NCBI GenBank assembly: GCA_022822125.1
Contig: JAJECF010000127.1
Location: 1-32,399, forward strand
Reading direction: 5' to 3'
DNA from: Alphaproteobacteria bacterium
GTDB taxonomy: Bacteria; Pseudomonadota; Alphaproteobacteria; Bin95
Length of the DNA: 32,399 nt
A program made the position numbers and the translations under genes. How positions within the stretch are numbered: the first letter of the stretch is position 1; the number at the start of each line of letters is the position of its first letter. Shown here piece by piece: positions 17,775-25,982 of this stretch. The notes under the pieces were generated by a model, which worked only from the letters and a program-made list of their open reading frames with translations, was not told the DNA's origin and did not search any database.

Positions 17775-18499
17775 CCAACCGACCGAGGCTCGGCGTGAAC
17801 GTCGATCATGTCGCAACCGTCCGCAATGCGCGCGGGACGGCCTATCCGGATCCGGTGCGCGCGGCGCTGCTGGCCTGCGAGGCCGGCGCGGACGGCATCA
17901 CCGCGCATCTGCGCGAGGACCGCCGGCATATCCGCGACGGGGACATGCGCCGGCTGAAGGACGCACTGCCGGCGCCGCTTAATTTCGAGATGGCGCCGAC
18001 CGCCGCCATGGTGGAGATCGCCGCCGCCATCCGGCCGCACGCCGTCTGCCTCGTGCCGGAGCGCCGCGAGGAGCTGACGACCGAGGGCGGCCTCGACGCC
18101 GCGGGCCTGGGCGGCGCGCTGGGCGCCCGGGTGGAGGCGCTCGCGGCGGCGGGCATACGGGTCTCGCTGTTCGTCGAGCCTGCCCCGGAACAGCTTCGCG
18201 CGGCTGTGGAGCTGGGCGCGCCCGTCGTCGAATTGCACACCGGGCGCTATTGCGAGCTGGCCGGGGAGGAGCAGCGGGCGGAACTGGAGCGCATCCGCGC
18301 CGCCGCCGCGCTCGCGGAGGAACTCGGCCTCGAATGTCATGCCGGCCACGGGCTGACCTATGACAATGTCGGCCCCGTCGCGGCGATTCCCGCGGTCGCG
18401 GAGCTCAATATCGGCCATTTCCTGGTCGGCGAGGCCATCTTCACCGGCCTGGCCGGGGCGGTCCGGCGAATGCGGGCGGCAATGGACCGCGCGCGATGA
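17771..18499 (+). CDS. pdxJ: Pyridoxine 5'-phosphate synthase
   Basis: PdxJ joins 1-deoxyxylulose 5-phosphate and 3-amino-2-oxopropyl phosphate to pyridoxine 5'-phosphate. The 242-residue barrel shows [16 protein letters not shown] at the start, then [75 protein letters not shown] and [14 protein letters not shown], all family blocks. Both ends are 4-nt ATGA overlaps, with DUF2062 before and acpS after. Confidence 0.97.
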   Translation: MTNRPRLGVNVDHVATVRNARGTAYPDPVRAALLACEAGADGITAHLREDRRHIRDGDMRRLKDALPAPLNFEMAPTAAMVEIAAAIRPHAVCLVPERREELTTEGGLDAAGLGGALGARVEALAAAGIRVSLFVEPAPEQLRAAVELGAPVVELHTGRYCELAGEEQRAELERIRAAAALAEELGLECHAGHGLTYDNVGPVAAIPAVAELNIGHFLVGEAIFTGLAGAVRRMRAAMDRAR

Positions 18500-18915
18500 T
18501 CGTCGGGCTCGGCAGCGACCTGATCGACATAACCCGCATCGAGCGCACGCTGGAGCGTTTCGGCGAGCGCTTCACCCGGCGCGTCTTCACCGAGGCGGAG
18601 CGGCGGCGGTCCGACCGGCGCCGGCTGCGCGCGGCGAGCTACGCCCGGCGTTTCGCCGCCAAGGAAGCCTGCTCCAAGGCGCTCGGCACAGGGCTCCGCC
18701 AGGGCGTCTACTGGCGCGATATGGGCGTCGTCAACCTGCCGGGCGGGCGCCCGACCCTGCAGCTGACCGGCGGGGCGGCCCGGCGGCTCGCAAGCCTGCT
18801 GCCGCCGGGCACGAGCCCGCGCATCGACCTCACCATCACCGACGAGCCGCCGCTGGCCCACGCCCTGGTTATCATCACCGCAGTGCCGGGGGATGCGGCG
18901 AATGGCGCCGCTTGA
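18496..18915 (+). CDS. acpS: Holo-[acyl-carrier-protein] synthase
   Basis: AcpS moves phosphopantetheine from CoA to apo-ACP. The 139-residue product has the metal-binding [13 protein letters not shown] (Asp8) and [16 protein letters not shown] (Glu57), the two AcpS signatures, and a late [17 protein letters not shown] strand. The start overlaps the pdxJ stop by 4 nt. The last dozen residues are not conserved. An 84-bp gap follows before lepB. Confidence 0.96.
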   Translation: MIVGLGSDLIDITRIERTLERFGERFTRRVFTEAERRRSDRRRLRAASYARRFAAKEACSKALGTGLRQGVYWRDMGVVNLPGGRPTLQLTGGAARRLASLLPPGTSPRIDLTITDEPPLAHALVIITAVPGDAANGAA

Positions 18916-18999
18916 CAGCCGGCCGTCCGGCGGCGTTCTATCCGGCCCCTGTCCGCGCCGGCGGCGAGCCGGCATGTCCCCGTCCAGGTTGCCGCGCTC

Positions 19000-19725
19000 G
19001 TGAAAGAAACCGTCAAGACCATCGTCTATGCCGGTCTCATCGCGCTTGGCATCCGCAGTTTCCTTTTCGAGCCCTTCACCATCCCGTCCGGCTCGATGGT
19101 GGAGACGCTGCTGGTCGGAGATTTCCTCTTCGTCTCCAAATATTCCTATGGCTACAGCCGCTACTCGCTGCCCTTCGGCCTGCCGCTGATCCCGGGGCCG
19201 GGGCGGCTGTTCGGGGAAGGCCCCGAGCGCGGCGACGTGGCGGTGTTCAAGAACCCGCTCGCGCCGAAGATCGACTTCGTCAAGCGCGTCGTCGGCCTGC
19301 CGGGCGACACCATCCAGATGCGCAGCGGGCGCCTGTTCATCAACGGCGCGCCGGTGGCGCGCGGGCGCATCGGGCCCACGGACTACCGCGACAAATACGG
19401 CATCGTGAAACGCGCGATCCGCTACCGCGAGACCCTGCCGAACGGCCGGTCATACGAGATTCTGGAGGAAACCGATTCCGGCCATGCGGACAACACCCCG
19501 GTCTTCCAGGTGCCGGAAGGCCACTATTTCGCGCTCGGAGACAATCGCGACAACTCCACCGACAGCCGGTTCGCAAACCATGTGGGCGTCATCCCGGCGG
19601 AGAATTTCGTCGGCCGGGCGGAAATCCTGTTCTTCTCCCTCGACCACGACACCAGCTTCTGGGAGTTCTGGAGATATCCGGGCGGCGTCCGCTGGGAGCG
19701 CCTTTTCAACGCGATAGGCCCGTGA
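19000..19725 (+). CDS. lepB: Signal peptidase I
   Basis: LepB cuts signal peptides off exported proteins at the outer face of the inner membrane. One N-terminal membrane helix (about 6-24) leads to FEPFTIPSGSMVET with nucleophile Ser32, then FVKRVVGLPGD with the general base Lys95, and YFALGDNRDNSTDSR, the usual boxes. 241 residues with a GTG start; no ATG is available in frame upstream, and the ribosome site is weak. The stop overlaps rnc as GTGA. lepB-rnc-era is a classic operon. Confidence 0.96.
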   Translation: MKETVKTIVYAGLIALGIRSFLFEPFTIPSGSMVETLLVGDFLFVSKYSYGYSRYSLPFGLPLIPGPGRLFGEGPERGDVAVFKNPLAPKIDFVKRVVGLPGDTIQMRSGRLFINGAPVARGRIGPTDYRDKYGIVKRAIRYRETLPNGRSYEILEETDSGHADNTPVFQVPEGHYFALGDNRDNSTDSRFANHVGVIPAENFVGRAEILFFSLDHDTSFWEFWRYPGGVRWERLFNAIGP

Positions 19726-20384
19726 ACGCCCGGTTCCGCGCCGCGCTCGGCCATGAATTCGCCGATCCCGGCCTGCTCCGGCAGGCGCTGACCCATCCGA
19801 GCGCGCCGGGGCGCCGGGACGGCGCGTTCGAGCGGCTCGAATTCCTCGGCGACCGCGTGCTGGGCCTCATCGTGGCCGAGATGCTGCTCGAACGCTTCCC
19901 GGAGGTCGATGAGGGCGGGCTCGGACGGCGGCTGTCCGTGCTGGTAAGCCGCGAGGCGCTGGTCGAGACCGCCGCCGCAACGGGCCTCGACGAGGCGCTT
20001 GCGCGGGCGCGCGACACCGGCGCGGCCGGGGCGCGCATGGCGGCGACGGCGGCGGCCGACGCCTGCGAGGCGGTCATCGCGGCGCTCTATCTCGACGGCG
20101 GGCCGGACGCCGCGCGGCAGTTCGTCCGCCGCCACTGGCGGGCGCTGGTCGAGCGCCATGCGGAAGTGGAGCGCGACCCGCGCACCCGCCTGCAGGAGTG
20201 GAGCCACGCCCGCGGCCTCGGCCAGCCGGCCTACGATGTCTGCGCGCGGCGCGGGCCGGCGCATCGGCCCGAATTCGAGGTCGAGGCCGCGCTGGCCAGC
20301 GGGGAGCGGGCGAGAGGGACGGGCGGCTCCAAGCGCGCCGCCGCCGCGGCGGCGGCCGCGGCCCTGCTCGAGCGGCTGGAATGA
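19722..20384 (+). CDS. rnc: Ribonuclease III
   Basis: RNase III cuts double-stranded RNA, including rRNA precursors. The 220-residue product has the signature FERLEFLGDRVLGL (Glu40, Asp44), then the second acidic pair Asp113 and Glu116 in ADACEAVIAALYLDGG, and a C-terminal dsRNA-binding domain (about 150-220) with DPRTRLQEW and GGSKRAAAAAAAAAL. GTG start overlaps the lepB stop, and the stop overlaps era as ATGA, so all three are translationally coupled. Confidence 0.97.
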   Translation: MNARFRAALGHEFADPGLLRQALTHPSAPGRRDGAFERLEFLGDRVLGLIVAEMLLERFPEVDEGGLGRRLSVLVSREALVETAAATGLDEALARARDTGAAGARMAATAAADACEAVIAALYLDGGPDAARQFVRRHWRALVERHAEVERDPRTRLQEWSHARGLGQPAYDVCARRGPAHRPEFEVEAALASGERARGTGGSKRAAAAAAAAALLERLE

Positions 20385-21277
20385 CGGCGCGCCGGGCGGG
20401 CTTCGTCGCGCTCGTGGGCGCGCCCAATGCCGGCAAGTCCACCCTGCTCAACCGGCTGGTGGGCGCCAAGGTCTCCATCGTCACGCCCAAGGCGCAGACG
20501 ACGCGCTCGCGCATGCTCGGCATCCGCATCCACGGCGCGGCGCAGATCGCCTTCGTCGATACGCCCGGCATTTTCGAGCCGCGCCGGCGGCTGGAGCGCG
20601 CGATGGTGCGCCGCGCCTGGCGCTCTGCGGGGGAGGCGGACATCGCCGTGCTGCTGGTGGACGCTGCGCGCCGGCCGGGCGCCCGCGAGGCGGACATCGT
20701 CGCGGGCCTCAAGGCTGGCGGCGGGCCAGCGGTGCTGGCCTTGAACAAGATCGACCTCGTCGCCCGCGAGCGGCTGCTGGCGCGCGCCGACGGGCTCTGG
20801 CGGACAGGCGGCTTCAGCGATGTCTTCATGGTCTCGGCGCTGACCGGCGACGGCGTGGACGACCTGCTGGCGCATCTCTCGGAGCGCATGCCGGAAGGCC
20901 CCTGGCTCTATCCCGAGGACGACCTCTCCGACGCGCCGCTGCGCTTCCTCGCGGCCGAGATCACGCGGGAGAAGCTGTTCCTGCGCCTGCATGACGAGAT
21001 TCCCTACGACATCGCGACGGAGACGGCGGACTGGCAGGAGTTCGACAATGGCGGCGTGCGCATCGACCAGACGGTCTATGTGCGCCGGACGAGCCAGCGC
21101 GCCATCGTGCTCGGCAAGGGCGGCGCCCGCGTCAGGGCCGTGCGCAAGGCGGCGCAGGAGGAGCTGGCGGCGGCCCTGGACCGGCCGGTCCACCTGTTCC
21201 TGACGGTGAGGGTGCGCGAGGGCTGGCCCGAGGACCCGGAGCGCTTCCGCGATCTCGGGCTCGACTACAATGCCTGA
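20381..21277 (+). CDS. era: GTPase Era
   Basis: Era binds 16S rRNA and helps 30S ribosome maturation. The GTPase domain has GAPNAGKS (13-20), the switch TTRSRMLGI, DTPG (60-63) and NKID (122-125). The C-terminal KH domain (about 200-290) has AEITREKLFLRLHDEIPYD and VLGKGGARVRAVRKAAQEEL, with the GKGG loop. 298 residues. ATG overlaps the rnc stop. The stop at 21277 is followed at once by the repeat cluster. Confidence 0.97.
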   Translation: MTARRAGFVALVGAPNAGKSTLLNRLVGAKVSIVTPKAQTTRSRMLGIRIHGAAQIAFVDTPGIFEPRRRLERAMVRRAWRSAGEADIAVLLVDAARRPGAREADIVAGLKAGGGPAVLALNKIDLVARERLLARADGLWRTGGFSDVFMVSALTGDGVDDLLAHLSERMPEGPWLYPEDDLSDAPLRFLAAEITREKLFLRLHDEIPYDIATETADWQEFDNGGVRIDQTVYVRRTSQRAIVLGKGGARVRAVRKAAQEELAAALDRPVHLFLTVRVREGWPEDPERFRDLGLDYNA

Positions 21278-21290
21278 CGCTCTCCCCCTT

Positions 21291-21332
21291 CCTCACCCTG
21301 AGTAGCGGCTGCGCCAGCAGGCGCGTATCGAA
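21291..21332 (+). repeat. Short intergenic palindromic repeat, copy D
   Basis: CCTCACCCTGAGTAGCGGC, a short centre, then GGCGCGTATCGAA. It has the same ends as copy C at 5551-5590, with a different GC-rich centre. It begins 14 bp after the era stop. Confidence 0.75.
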
Positions 21333-21430
21333 CCTCATCCTGATACCAACGGCCGTTTATCGGAACCGATGGCGCCTTCGACGCCCGCTGCCCCTTTGCC
21401 CCCTGAGCAGCAAGCGCGCCAGCAAGCGCC

Positions 21431-21477
21431 TCATCCTCATCCCGAGTAGCGGCGCCAGCCGCGTATCGAGGGACGGC
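21431..21477 (+). repeat. Short intergenic palindromic repeat, copy E
   Basis: TCATCCTCATCCCGAGTAGC, centre GGCGCCAGCC, then GCGTATCGAGGGACGG. A partial copy with CCCTGAGCAGCAAGCGCGCC lies just upstream at 21401-21420. Confidence 0.7.
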
Positions 21478-21489
21478 GGCGGGCACCCC

Positions 21490-21546
21490 CCCTTCGGCAG
21501 GCTCAGGACAGGCTGCTGACGCGATCGCTACTCAGGATGAGGATGG
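21490..21546 (-). repeat. Short intergenic palindromic repeat, copy F (composite)
   Basis: Starts CCTTCGGCAGGCTCAGGACA, the inverted second repeat type also found in copy B, and ends CGCTACTCAGGATGAGGA, the inverted left end of copies C-E. It ends 25 bp before the antitoxin stop. Confidence 0.75.
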
Positions 21547-21570
21547 GACAGAGTGTCGGGACGCCGAGCG

Positions 21571-21855
21571 TCAATCCTCCAGACCAAGTTCGCGTTCCAC
21601 CTCTTCCAGCGTATAGGTCCGCGACCGCCCGGCCCGGTTGTCGATCAGCCGCTGCCCGGCCAGATACAGGTCTTCCAGATCGTCGAGATGCGCCAGAATG
21701 GCTTCGCGGGCGTAGAAGGCCTTGGTCCGGCCCGTCGCCCTGGCGAGCCGTTCAAGATGGCCTTCTATGTCTTCGGGCAGCCTACAGGCGCATGGCCGAA
21801 CTGGTGCGGCTCTTCGATGCTCACTCGCAGGGATACAATTCCGAGCCGTTGCCAC
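21571..21855 (-). CDS. RelB-like antitoxin, possibly frameshifted at its start; no toxin gene
   Basis: From RLPEDIEGHLERLA onward (about 70 residues) this reads as a typical small antitoxin: ribbon-helix-helix N-terminus, ATGRTKAFYAREAILAHLDD, DLYLAGQRL, and the end RSRTYTLEEVERELGLED. Relatives start 3-6 residues before RLPED. Here the only in-frame start is GTG at 21855, adding 25 unrelated residues. An out-of-frame ATG at 21793 followed by CGC CTG would give MRL-RLPED if one base (21784) were absent, so a one-base insertion may have broken the gene. The frame overlaps the nuclease-like gene by 91 bp. No toxin follows; repeats begin 25 bp downstream. Likely a decayed or orphan antitoxin. 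Confidence 0.6.
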   Translation of the reverse strand: MATARNCIPASEHRRAAPVRPCACRLPEDIEGHLERLARATGRTKAFYAREAILAHLDDLEDLYLAGQRLIDNRAGRSRTYTLEEVERELGLED

Positions 21856-22847
21856 TTACCCGCTCTGTAGCGCGGACGACTTCTAAGATTCCCGACAACA
21901 CTGGAGGAGGCTGACATTTTGGTTGCCTCCCACAACCGCACCTTATAGCCGCCATCCCGGTGCAACTCGACGATCCATGCGCGCTTCGTCCTGAGCAACT
22001 CCTTCAGGAATACAGTCTGCGGAGATGGATCAAGCTCGATAGGCAAGGTATGTCGCTGGATCAATTGCAGATCACCGTCATCGACAGCGACCGAACACCC
22101 TTCTGGTGTTGGTACCGGCTTTCCCGCACCAGATTGCGCCGTCCGCACAACGGGCGCTACACCTCCTACACCAGCGTTTCCGAGCATTCCCTGTAGAAAG
22201 TCAGCGATCATATCTTGATCGGGCTGGTGGCCTGCGATCTCGTGCACTGCCTCAGCAAGCAGGTCCCGCAACAGGCTATTCGGATCACCAAGCACCCGCT
22301 GCCAAGCGTCTTGCAAAGCTGCGCGTATGCGACGGTCGCGTTCCTGACTTTCAAACTCTCGCTCAGCTTCGCTCTGCGCTGCGCCGCTGACTACGCCATC
22401 GCGGTTAAGGAAGCGATAAAGAGCCGCGGCCGAGGCATCGGGCTGCTCTTCGCGAAAATTCACGCGGAAGAACAACCGCTGTTCCCAGCTAGTTCCGGCT
22501 GTCGGCAAGTAGAGCCACCAGACGAGGCCATCAGTGAGCACGGCCAGCGGCACGCCCTCATCGAAGGCATAGCGCAGCAACTGTTCCTGATGCTCGGTAA
22601 GGTCCGTGCCGGCCCGTTTCACTTCGATCAGGACGAGATTGTGCGCCTGGCTACGAAGACAGTAGTCCACGCGCCCGCCCCGGACCGAGTATTCGCGGGC
22701 GACCTCGTTGCGGTCGAGCGTGTCCCAGCCCAATTCTCCGATGACGGTATTCACCGCGATTTCGCGCGTGTCCTGCTCGCTGCTTTGGGAGAAGTCGATT
22801 TCGGCCAAGCGTCCGATCAGGGCCTCAAGTCTCGAAAGGTCCGGCAT
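21765..22847 (-). CDS. HsdR_N-domain (PD-(D/E)XK nuclease-like) stand-alone protein
   Basis: 360 residues from ATG at 22847. The first 190 residues match the N-terminal domain of type I restriction R subunits: TREIAVNTVIGELGWD, REYSVRGGRVDYCL (Asp61), VLIEVKRAG (Glu75-x-Lys77), HQEQLLRYAFDEGVPLAVLT and GLVWWLYLP. Asp61 and ExK form the PD-(D/E)XK nuclease site. There is no helicase part and no hsdM or hsdS gene nearby, so it is not a normal restriction system. The C-terminal 100 residues (KELLRTKRAWIVELHRDGGY) are unrecognised. The last ten codons run out of frame through the antitoxin. Base composition is more AT-rich than its neighbours, which suggests transfer. Similar stand-alone proteins are often annotated as type I R-like or defence-linked; function is unknown. 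Confidence 0.75.
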   Translation of the reverse strand: MPDLSRLEALIGRLAEIDFSQSSEQDTREIAVNTVIGELGWDTLDRNEVAREYSVRGGRVDYCLRSQAHNLVLIEVKRAGTDLTEHQEQLLRYAFDEGVPLAVLTDGLVWWLYLPTAGTSWEQRLFFRVNFREEQPDASAAALYRFLNRDGVVSGAAQSEAEREFESQERDRRIRAALQDAWQRVLGDPNSLLRDLLAEAVHEIAGHQPDQDMIADFLQGMLGNAGVGGVAPVVRTAQSGAGKPVPTPEGCSVAVDDGDLQLIQRHTLPIELDPSPQTVFLKELLRTKRAWIVELHRDGGYKVRLWEATKMSASSSVVGNLRSRPRYRAGKWQRLGIVSLRVSIEEPHQFGHAPVGCPKT

Positions 22848-22857
22848 CGTTCGTAGT

Positions 22858-23292
22858 CTAAACAACCCGCGCAAACGGCAGAACCAGCCCATCCTGCACT
22901 TCGCGGAAGACGATTTCCAGCGGCAGGTCGAGGCGGAGGGCGGCAGCGTCCGCGTCGAGCATCTGGCATTGCAGGCGCACGCCTTCCTCCAGTTCGACGG
23001 TCGCCATGACATAGGGAATCTCGTCGCGGAGGGCGGGCACGAAGGGGTGGTGGACCTCCGTCCAGCTATGGAGCCGGCCCCGCCGGGAGGACTCGATCCA
23101 GCGGACCTCCAGCGAATGGCATCGGGCGCACATCGGGCGGGGATAGTGCCGGACCAGACCGCAATTGCCGCATTGCTGGAGCAGCAGCCGGCGTTCCTTC
23201 AGCCCGTCCCAGTAGGGCTTCGAGTCGATACTCGGCTCCGGGACCGGGCGCGCGATTTTCGTTTCGCCCGTTGGCGGGCGCGCGGCACTCAC
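22858..23292 (-). CDS. Zn-ribbon/OB-fold DUF35 protein, thiolase partner
   Basis: 144 residues. A rubredoxin-like zinc ribbon (CGNC and CARC, four cysteines about residues 41-59) is followed by the DUF35 OB-fold with GRLHSWTEVHHPF and YVMATVELEEGVRLQCQM. DUF35 proteins pair with thiolase-like subunits: ChsH2 and Ltp2-type complexes bind acyl-CoA and act in side-chain cleavage. The GTG overlaps the stop of the thiolase-like gene by 4 nt, strong evidence that both subunits are made together. The acyl-CoA substrate cannot be told. Confidence 0.88.
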   Translation of the reverse strand: MSAARPPTGETKIARPVPEPSIDSKPYWDGLKERRLLLQQCGNCGLVRHYPRPMCARCHSLEVRWIESSRRGRLHSWTEVHHPFVPALRDEIPYVMATVELEEGVRLQCQMLDADAAALRLDLPLEIVFREVQDGLVLPFARVV

Positions 23293-24446
23293 GCCGCCGC
23301 TCCCATGATGGCGAGCGAGCCGTCGCCGAGGTCTCCATAGCCGGTGACGAGCCCCACTTCGGCGTCGGCCACCTGCGCGCGGCCCGCCTCGCCGCGCATC
23401 TGCTTCACCAGTTCGCAGACATGGTTCATGCCGACGATATGCGCCTGACTGAGCAGGCCGCCATGCGTGTTGACCGGCAGCGCGCCGTCCAGCCCGATGC
23501 GCCCGCCCTCGACAAAGGCCCCGCCCTCGCCCTTGGCGCAGAAGCCGAGATCCTCCAGCTGGCAGATCACCGTCCAGGTGAAGCAGTCATAGACCTCCGC
23601 GACATCGACATCCTCCGGGCGCACGCCGGCCATGCCGAAAGCGCGCGGCGCGGCCTTGGCGAGCCCGAGGCGCGTGATCTCCGGGCGCTGGGTGATGACG
23701 CTCGGCGAGTCCGGATGGCCTTCGGCAACGCCCAGGATCGGCACCGGCCGGCGCGTATCCGCCGCGCGTTCGGCGCCCGAGATCACCACCGCCGCCCCGC
23801 CGTCGCTCTCCAGGCAGCAGTCGAACAGCCGGTAGGGGTCGCAGATCATCCGCGAGGCGTGATGGTCCTCGACCGTCATCGGCTTCTGCATGATGGCGTT
23901 GTCGTTCAGCATGGCGTGGCGGCGCATGGTGACCGCGACTTCCGCGAACTGGTCCGCCGTGGTGCCGTAAAGCTCCATGTGGCGGCGCGCCATCGGGGCG
24001 TAGAGCTGCGCCGGCGCGATGGTTCCGGACGGCGTCTCGAACTCCGAGACGACATGGAATTGCGGCATGGCGGCGACCCGGGACGCCACACGCGAGTCCG
24101 AATAGCCGCGCCGCCCGATCGGCAGCAGCACATGGCGGCAAAGCCCCGTCGCCACGGCAATGGCCGCCGCCTGGATGGCCGCAACGCAGCTCGCGCCGCC
24201 CATCGGCGTGGTCGCGGAGAAGGTGACGTCCTCCAGGCCGAAATTGGTGATGAAATCCTCGGCAACGGCCGCGCCCGAAGCGTAGGGCAGGATGCCGTCG
24301 ATATCCTTCGGCTCCAGGCCCGCATCCGCCACCGCCTTGAGCGACGCCTCCAATTGCAGCGCGAGCGCGCTCCTGTCCGACCCGCGCAAATAGGCCGTCT
24401 CGCCGATCCCGACGACCGCCGCCCTGCCGTTCAAAGATGCCGCCAT
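23289..24446 (-). CDS. Thiolase-like (lipid-transfer type) protein lacking the usual catalytic cysteines
   Basis: 385 residues with the thiolase fold: AAVVGIGETAYLRG, SGAAVAEDF, GGASCVAAIQAAAIAV, ESDGGAAVVISG, AEVYDCFTWTVICQLEDLG, LPVNTHGGLLSQAHIVG and GLVTGYGDLGDG. Aligned by eye to the thiolase motif C-A-S-G-x-x-A-I, the catalytic cysteine position is Gly84 and a cysteine (Cys87) sits where the glycine should be; the C-terminal CxGGG cysteine is also absent. This is the lipid-transfer (Ltp2/SCP-x) subtype, in which some members act as aldolases with DUF35 partners. It is followed, overlapping, by a DUF35 gene. Divergent from the amidase. Confidence 0.88.
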   Translation of the reverse strand: MAASLNGRAAVVGIGETAYLRGSDRSALALQLEASLKAVADAGLEPKDIDGILPYASGAAVAEDFITNFGLEDVTFSATTPMGGASCVAAIQAAAIAVATGLCRHVLLPIGRRGYSDSRVASRVAAMPQFHVVSEFETPSGTIAPAQLYAPMARRHMELYGTTADQFAEVAVTMRRHAMLNDNAIMQKPMTVEDHHASRMICDPYRLFDCCLESDGGAAVVISGAERAADTRRPVPILGVAEGHPDSPSVITQRPEITRLGLAKAAPRAFGMAGVRPEDVDVAEVYDCFTWTVICQLEDLGFCAKGEGGAFVEGGRIGLDGALPVNTHGGLLSQAHIVGMNHVCELVKQMRGEAGRAQVADAEVGLVTGYGDLGDGSLAIMGAAA

Positions 24447-24589
24447 GGGCCCGCCTTCCCCTGCTCTGTCCGTCCGCCCGCGATGCTATCCCCGCCGCGC
24501 TGCCGGCGCCATAGCGGGCGCGGCTCGCCCCGGAAGGGAGACGGCCGTATCCTGCGCTCAAGCCCGCCGTCCCGAGGAGACCCCGTTCC

Positions 24590-25978
24590 ATGTCCGACCC
24601 CTTCGCCCCGATCCACGAGCTCGCCCCCGAGATCGCCGCCGGGCGGCTCTCGCCCGTCGAGGTGACGGAGACCTGCCTCGACCGGATCGCAAGCCTCGAC
24701 CCGAAGCTGCATGCCTTCGCCGCCGTCTATGCCGACGAGGCGCGCGAGGCGGCCGAGGCCGCGCACAGGGCGATCCGCGCCGGGCACCGCATCGGCCCGC
24801 TGCACGGCATCCCCATCGGCGTGAAGGATCTCTGCGACATGGAAGGCCGGGTGACGACCGGCGGGGCGGCGATCTGGAAGGAGCGCATCTCGCCCACGAC
24901 CGCCACGCTGGTCGAGCGGCTGCGCGCCGCCGGCATGATCGTCATCGGCAAGACCCACACGGTCGAATTCGCCTATGGCGGCTGGGGTACCAACAACTCG
25001 CTCGGCACGCCCTGGAACCCCTGGGACCGCGAGACGCACCGCATACCGGGCGGCTCGTCGAGCGGCACGGGCGCGGGCGTCGGCGCCGGGCTCATCCCCT
25101 GCGGCATCGGCACCGACACCGGCGGCTCGGTGCGCCTGCCGGCGGCCTTTTGCGGCACGGCCGGGCTCAAGACCTCGGTCGGGCGGATCAGCACCCACGG
25201 CGTGCTGCCGCTCTCCCACACGCTCGACACGCCGGGGCCGCTCGCCCGCGCCGTCGAGGACTGCGCCTGGCTGCTGGAGGCGATGCAAGGCCCCGACCCG
25301 CGCGACCCGAAGACCCGGCGGCTCGCGCCCGCCGATGCGGCCTCGGGCCTGCGCCGGGGCGTGCGGGGGCTGCGCCTCGCCCGCATGCCGGACTCCGAGC
25401 GCCCCGCCTTCGACGCCGAAGTGCTGGCGGCCTATGACGCTTCCTGCGCCATGTTCGAGGAGCTCGGCGCGCATATCGTCGATATCGCCATGCCGCGCGC
25501 GATGGCGGATTTCGCGGCGCTCGTCGCCAACATCATCGGCGCGGAGAGCTACACCTATCTCAAGGACGCGGTGGACAATGAGGAGCAGCAGCTCGACCCC
25601 GATGTGCGCCCGCGCGTGGCGGCCGGCGGGCGGCTTTCGGCGCGCGACTATGTGGCGACGCTGCTCGACCGCGAGGCGATCATGGCGGCCTTCGACGACG
25701 CGATGGACGGCATCGACGCGCTGCTGACGCCGACCGCCTGCTTCGCCGCGATCCCGGTCGCCGAGGTGGACCAGAAGCAGACGCCCGCCACGGTGACGCG
25801 CATGGGCAATTATCTGGGCCTGACCGGCCTCGCGCTGCGCAACGGCTTCACCCGCGCCGGCATGCCGACCTCGCTGCTCGTCAACGCCCGCGACGGCGAC
25901 GAAGCGCTGGCGCTCAGGATCGGCTGGGCCTACGAACAGGCGACGGACTGGCATCGCCGCACGCCGGAGGGATATTGA
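24590..25978 (+). CDS. Amidase signature family amidase
   Basis: 462 residues with the Ser-cisSer-Lys triad: Lys79 in PIGVKDL, cis-Ser156 in PGGSSSGTG, and nucleophile Ser180 in GIGTDTGGSVRLPAAFCG. The core fits GatA-like amidases, but there are no gatB or gatC genes nearby, and the long C-terminal domain (about 300-462) points to a catabolic amidase rather than the tRNA amidotransferase. The substrate is unknown. Ribosome site GAGGAG is 13 bases before the ATG. The CinA-like gene follows by 4 bp, so both share a transcript. Confidence 0.9.
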   Translation: MSDPFAPIHELAPEIAAGRLSPVEVTETCLDRIASLDPKLHAFAAVYADEAREAAEAAHRAIRAGHRIGPLHGIPIGVKDLCDMEGRVTTGGAAIWKERISPTTATLVERLRAAGMIVIGKTHTVEFAYGGWGTNNSLGTPWNPWDRETHRIPGGSSSGTGAGVGAGLIPCGIGTDTGGSVRLPAAFCGTAGLKTSVGRISTHGVLPLSHTLDTPGPLARAVEDCAWLLEAMQGPDPRDPKTRRLAPADAASGLRRGVRGLRLARMPDSERPAFDAEVLAAYDASCAMFEELGAHIVDIAMPRAMADFAALVANIIGAESYTYLKDAVDNEEQQLDPDVRPRVAAGGRLSARDYVATLLDREAIMAAFDDAMDGIDALLTPTACFAAIPVAEVDQKQTPATVTRMGNYLGLTGLALRNGFTRAGMPTSLLVNARDGDEALALRIGWAYEQATDWHRRTPEGY

Positions 25979-25982
25979 GGCC

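Noticed and set aside
21553..21914. Plus-strand open frames opposite the antitoxin
   Set aside because: No family pattern; the minus strand has the clear antitoxin sequence.
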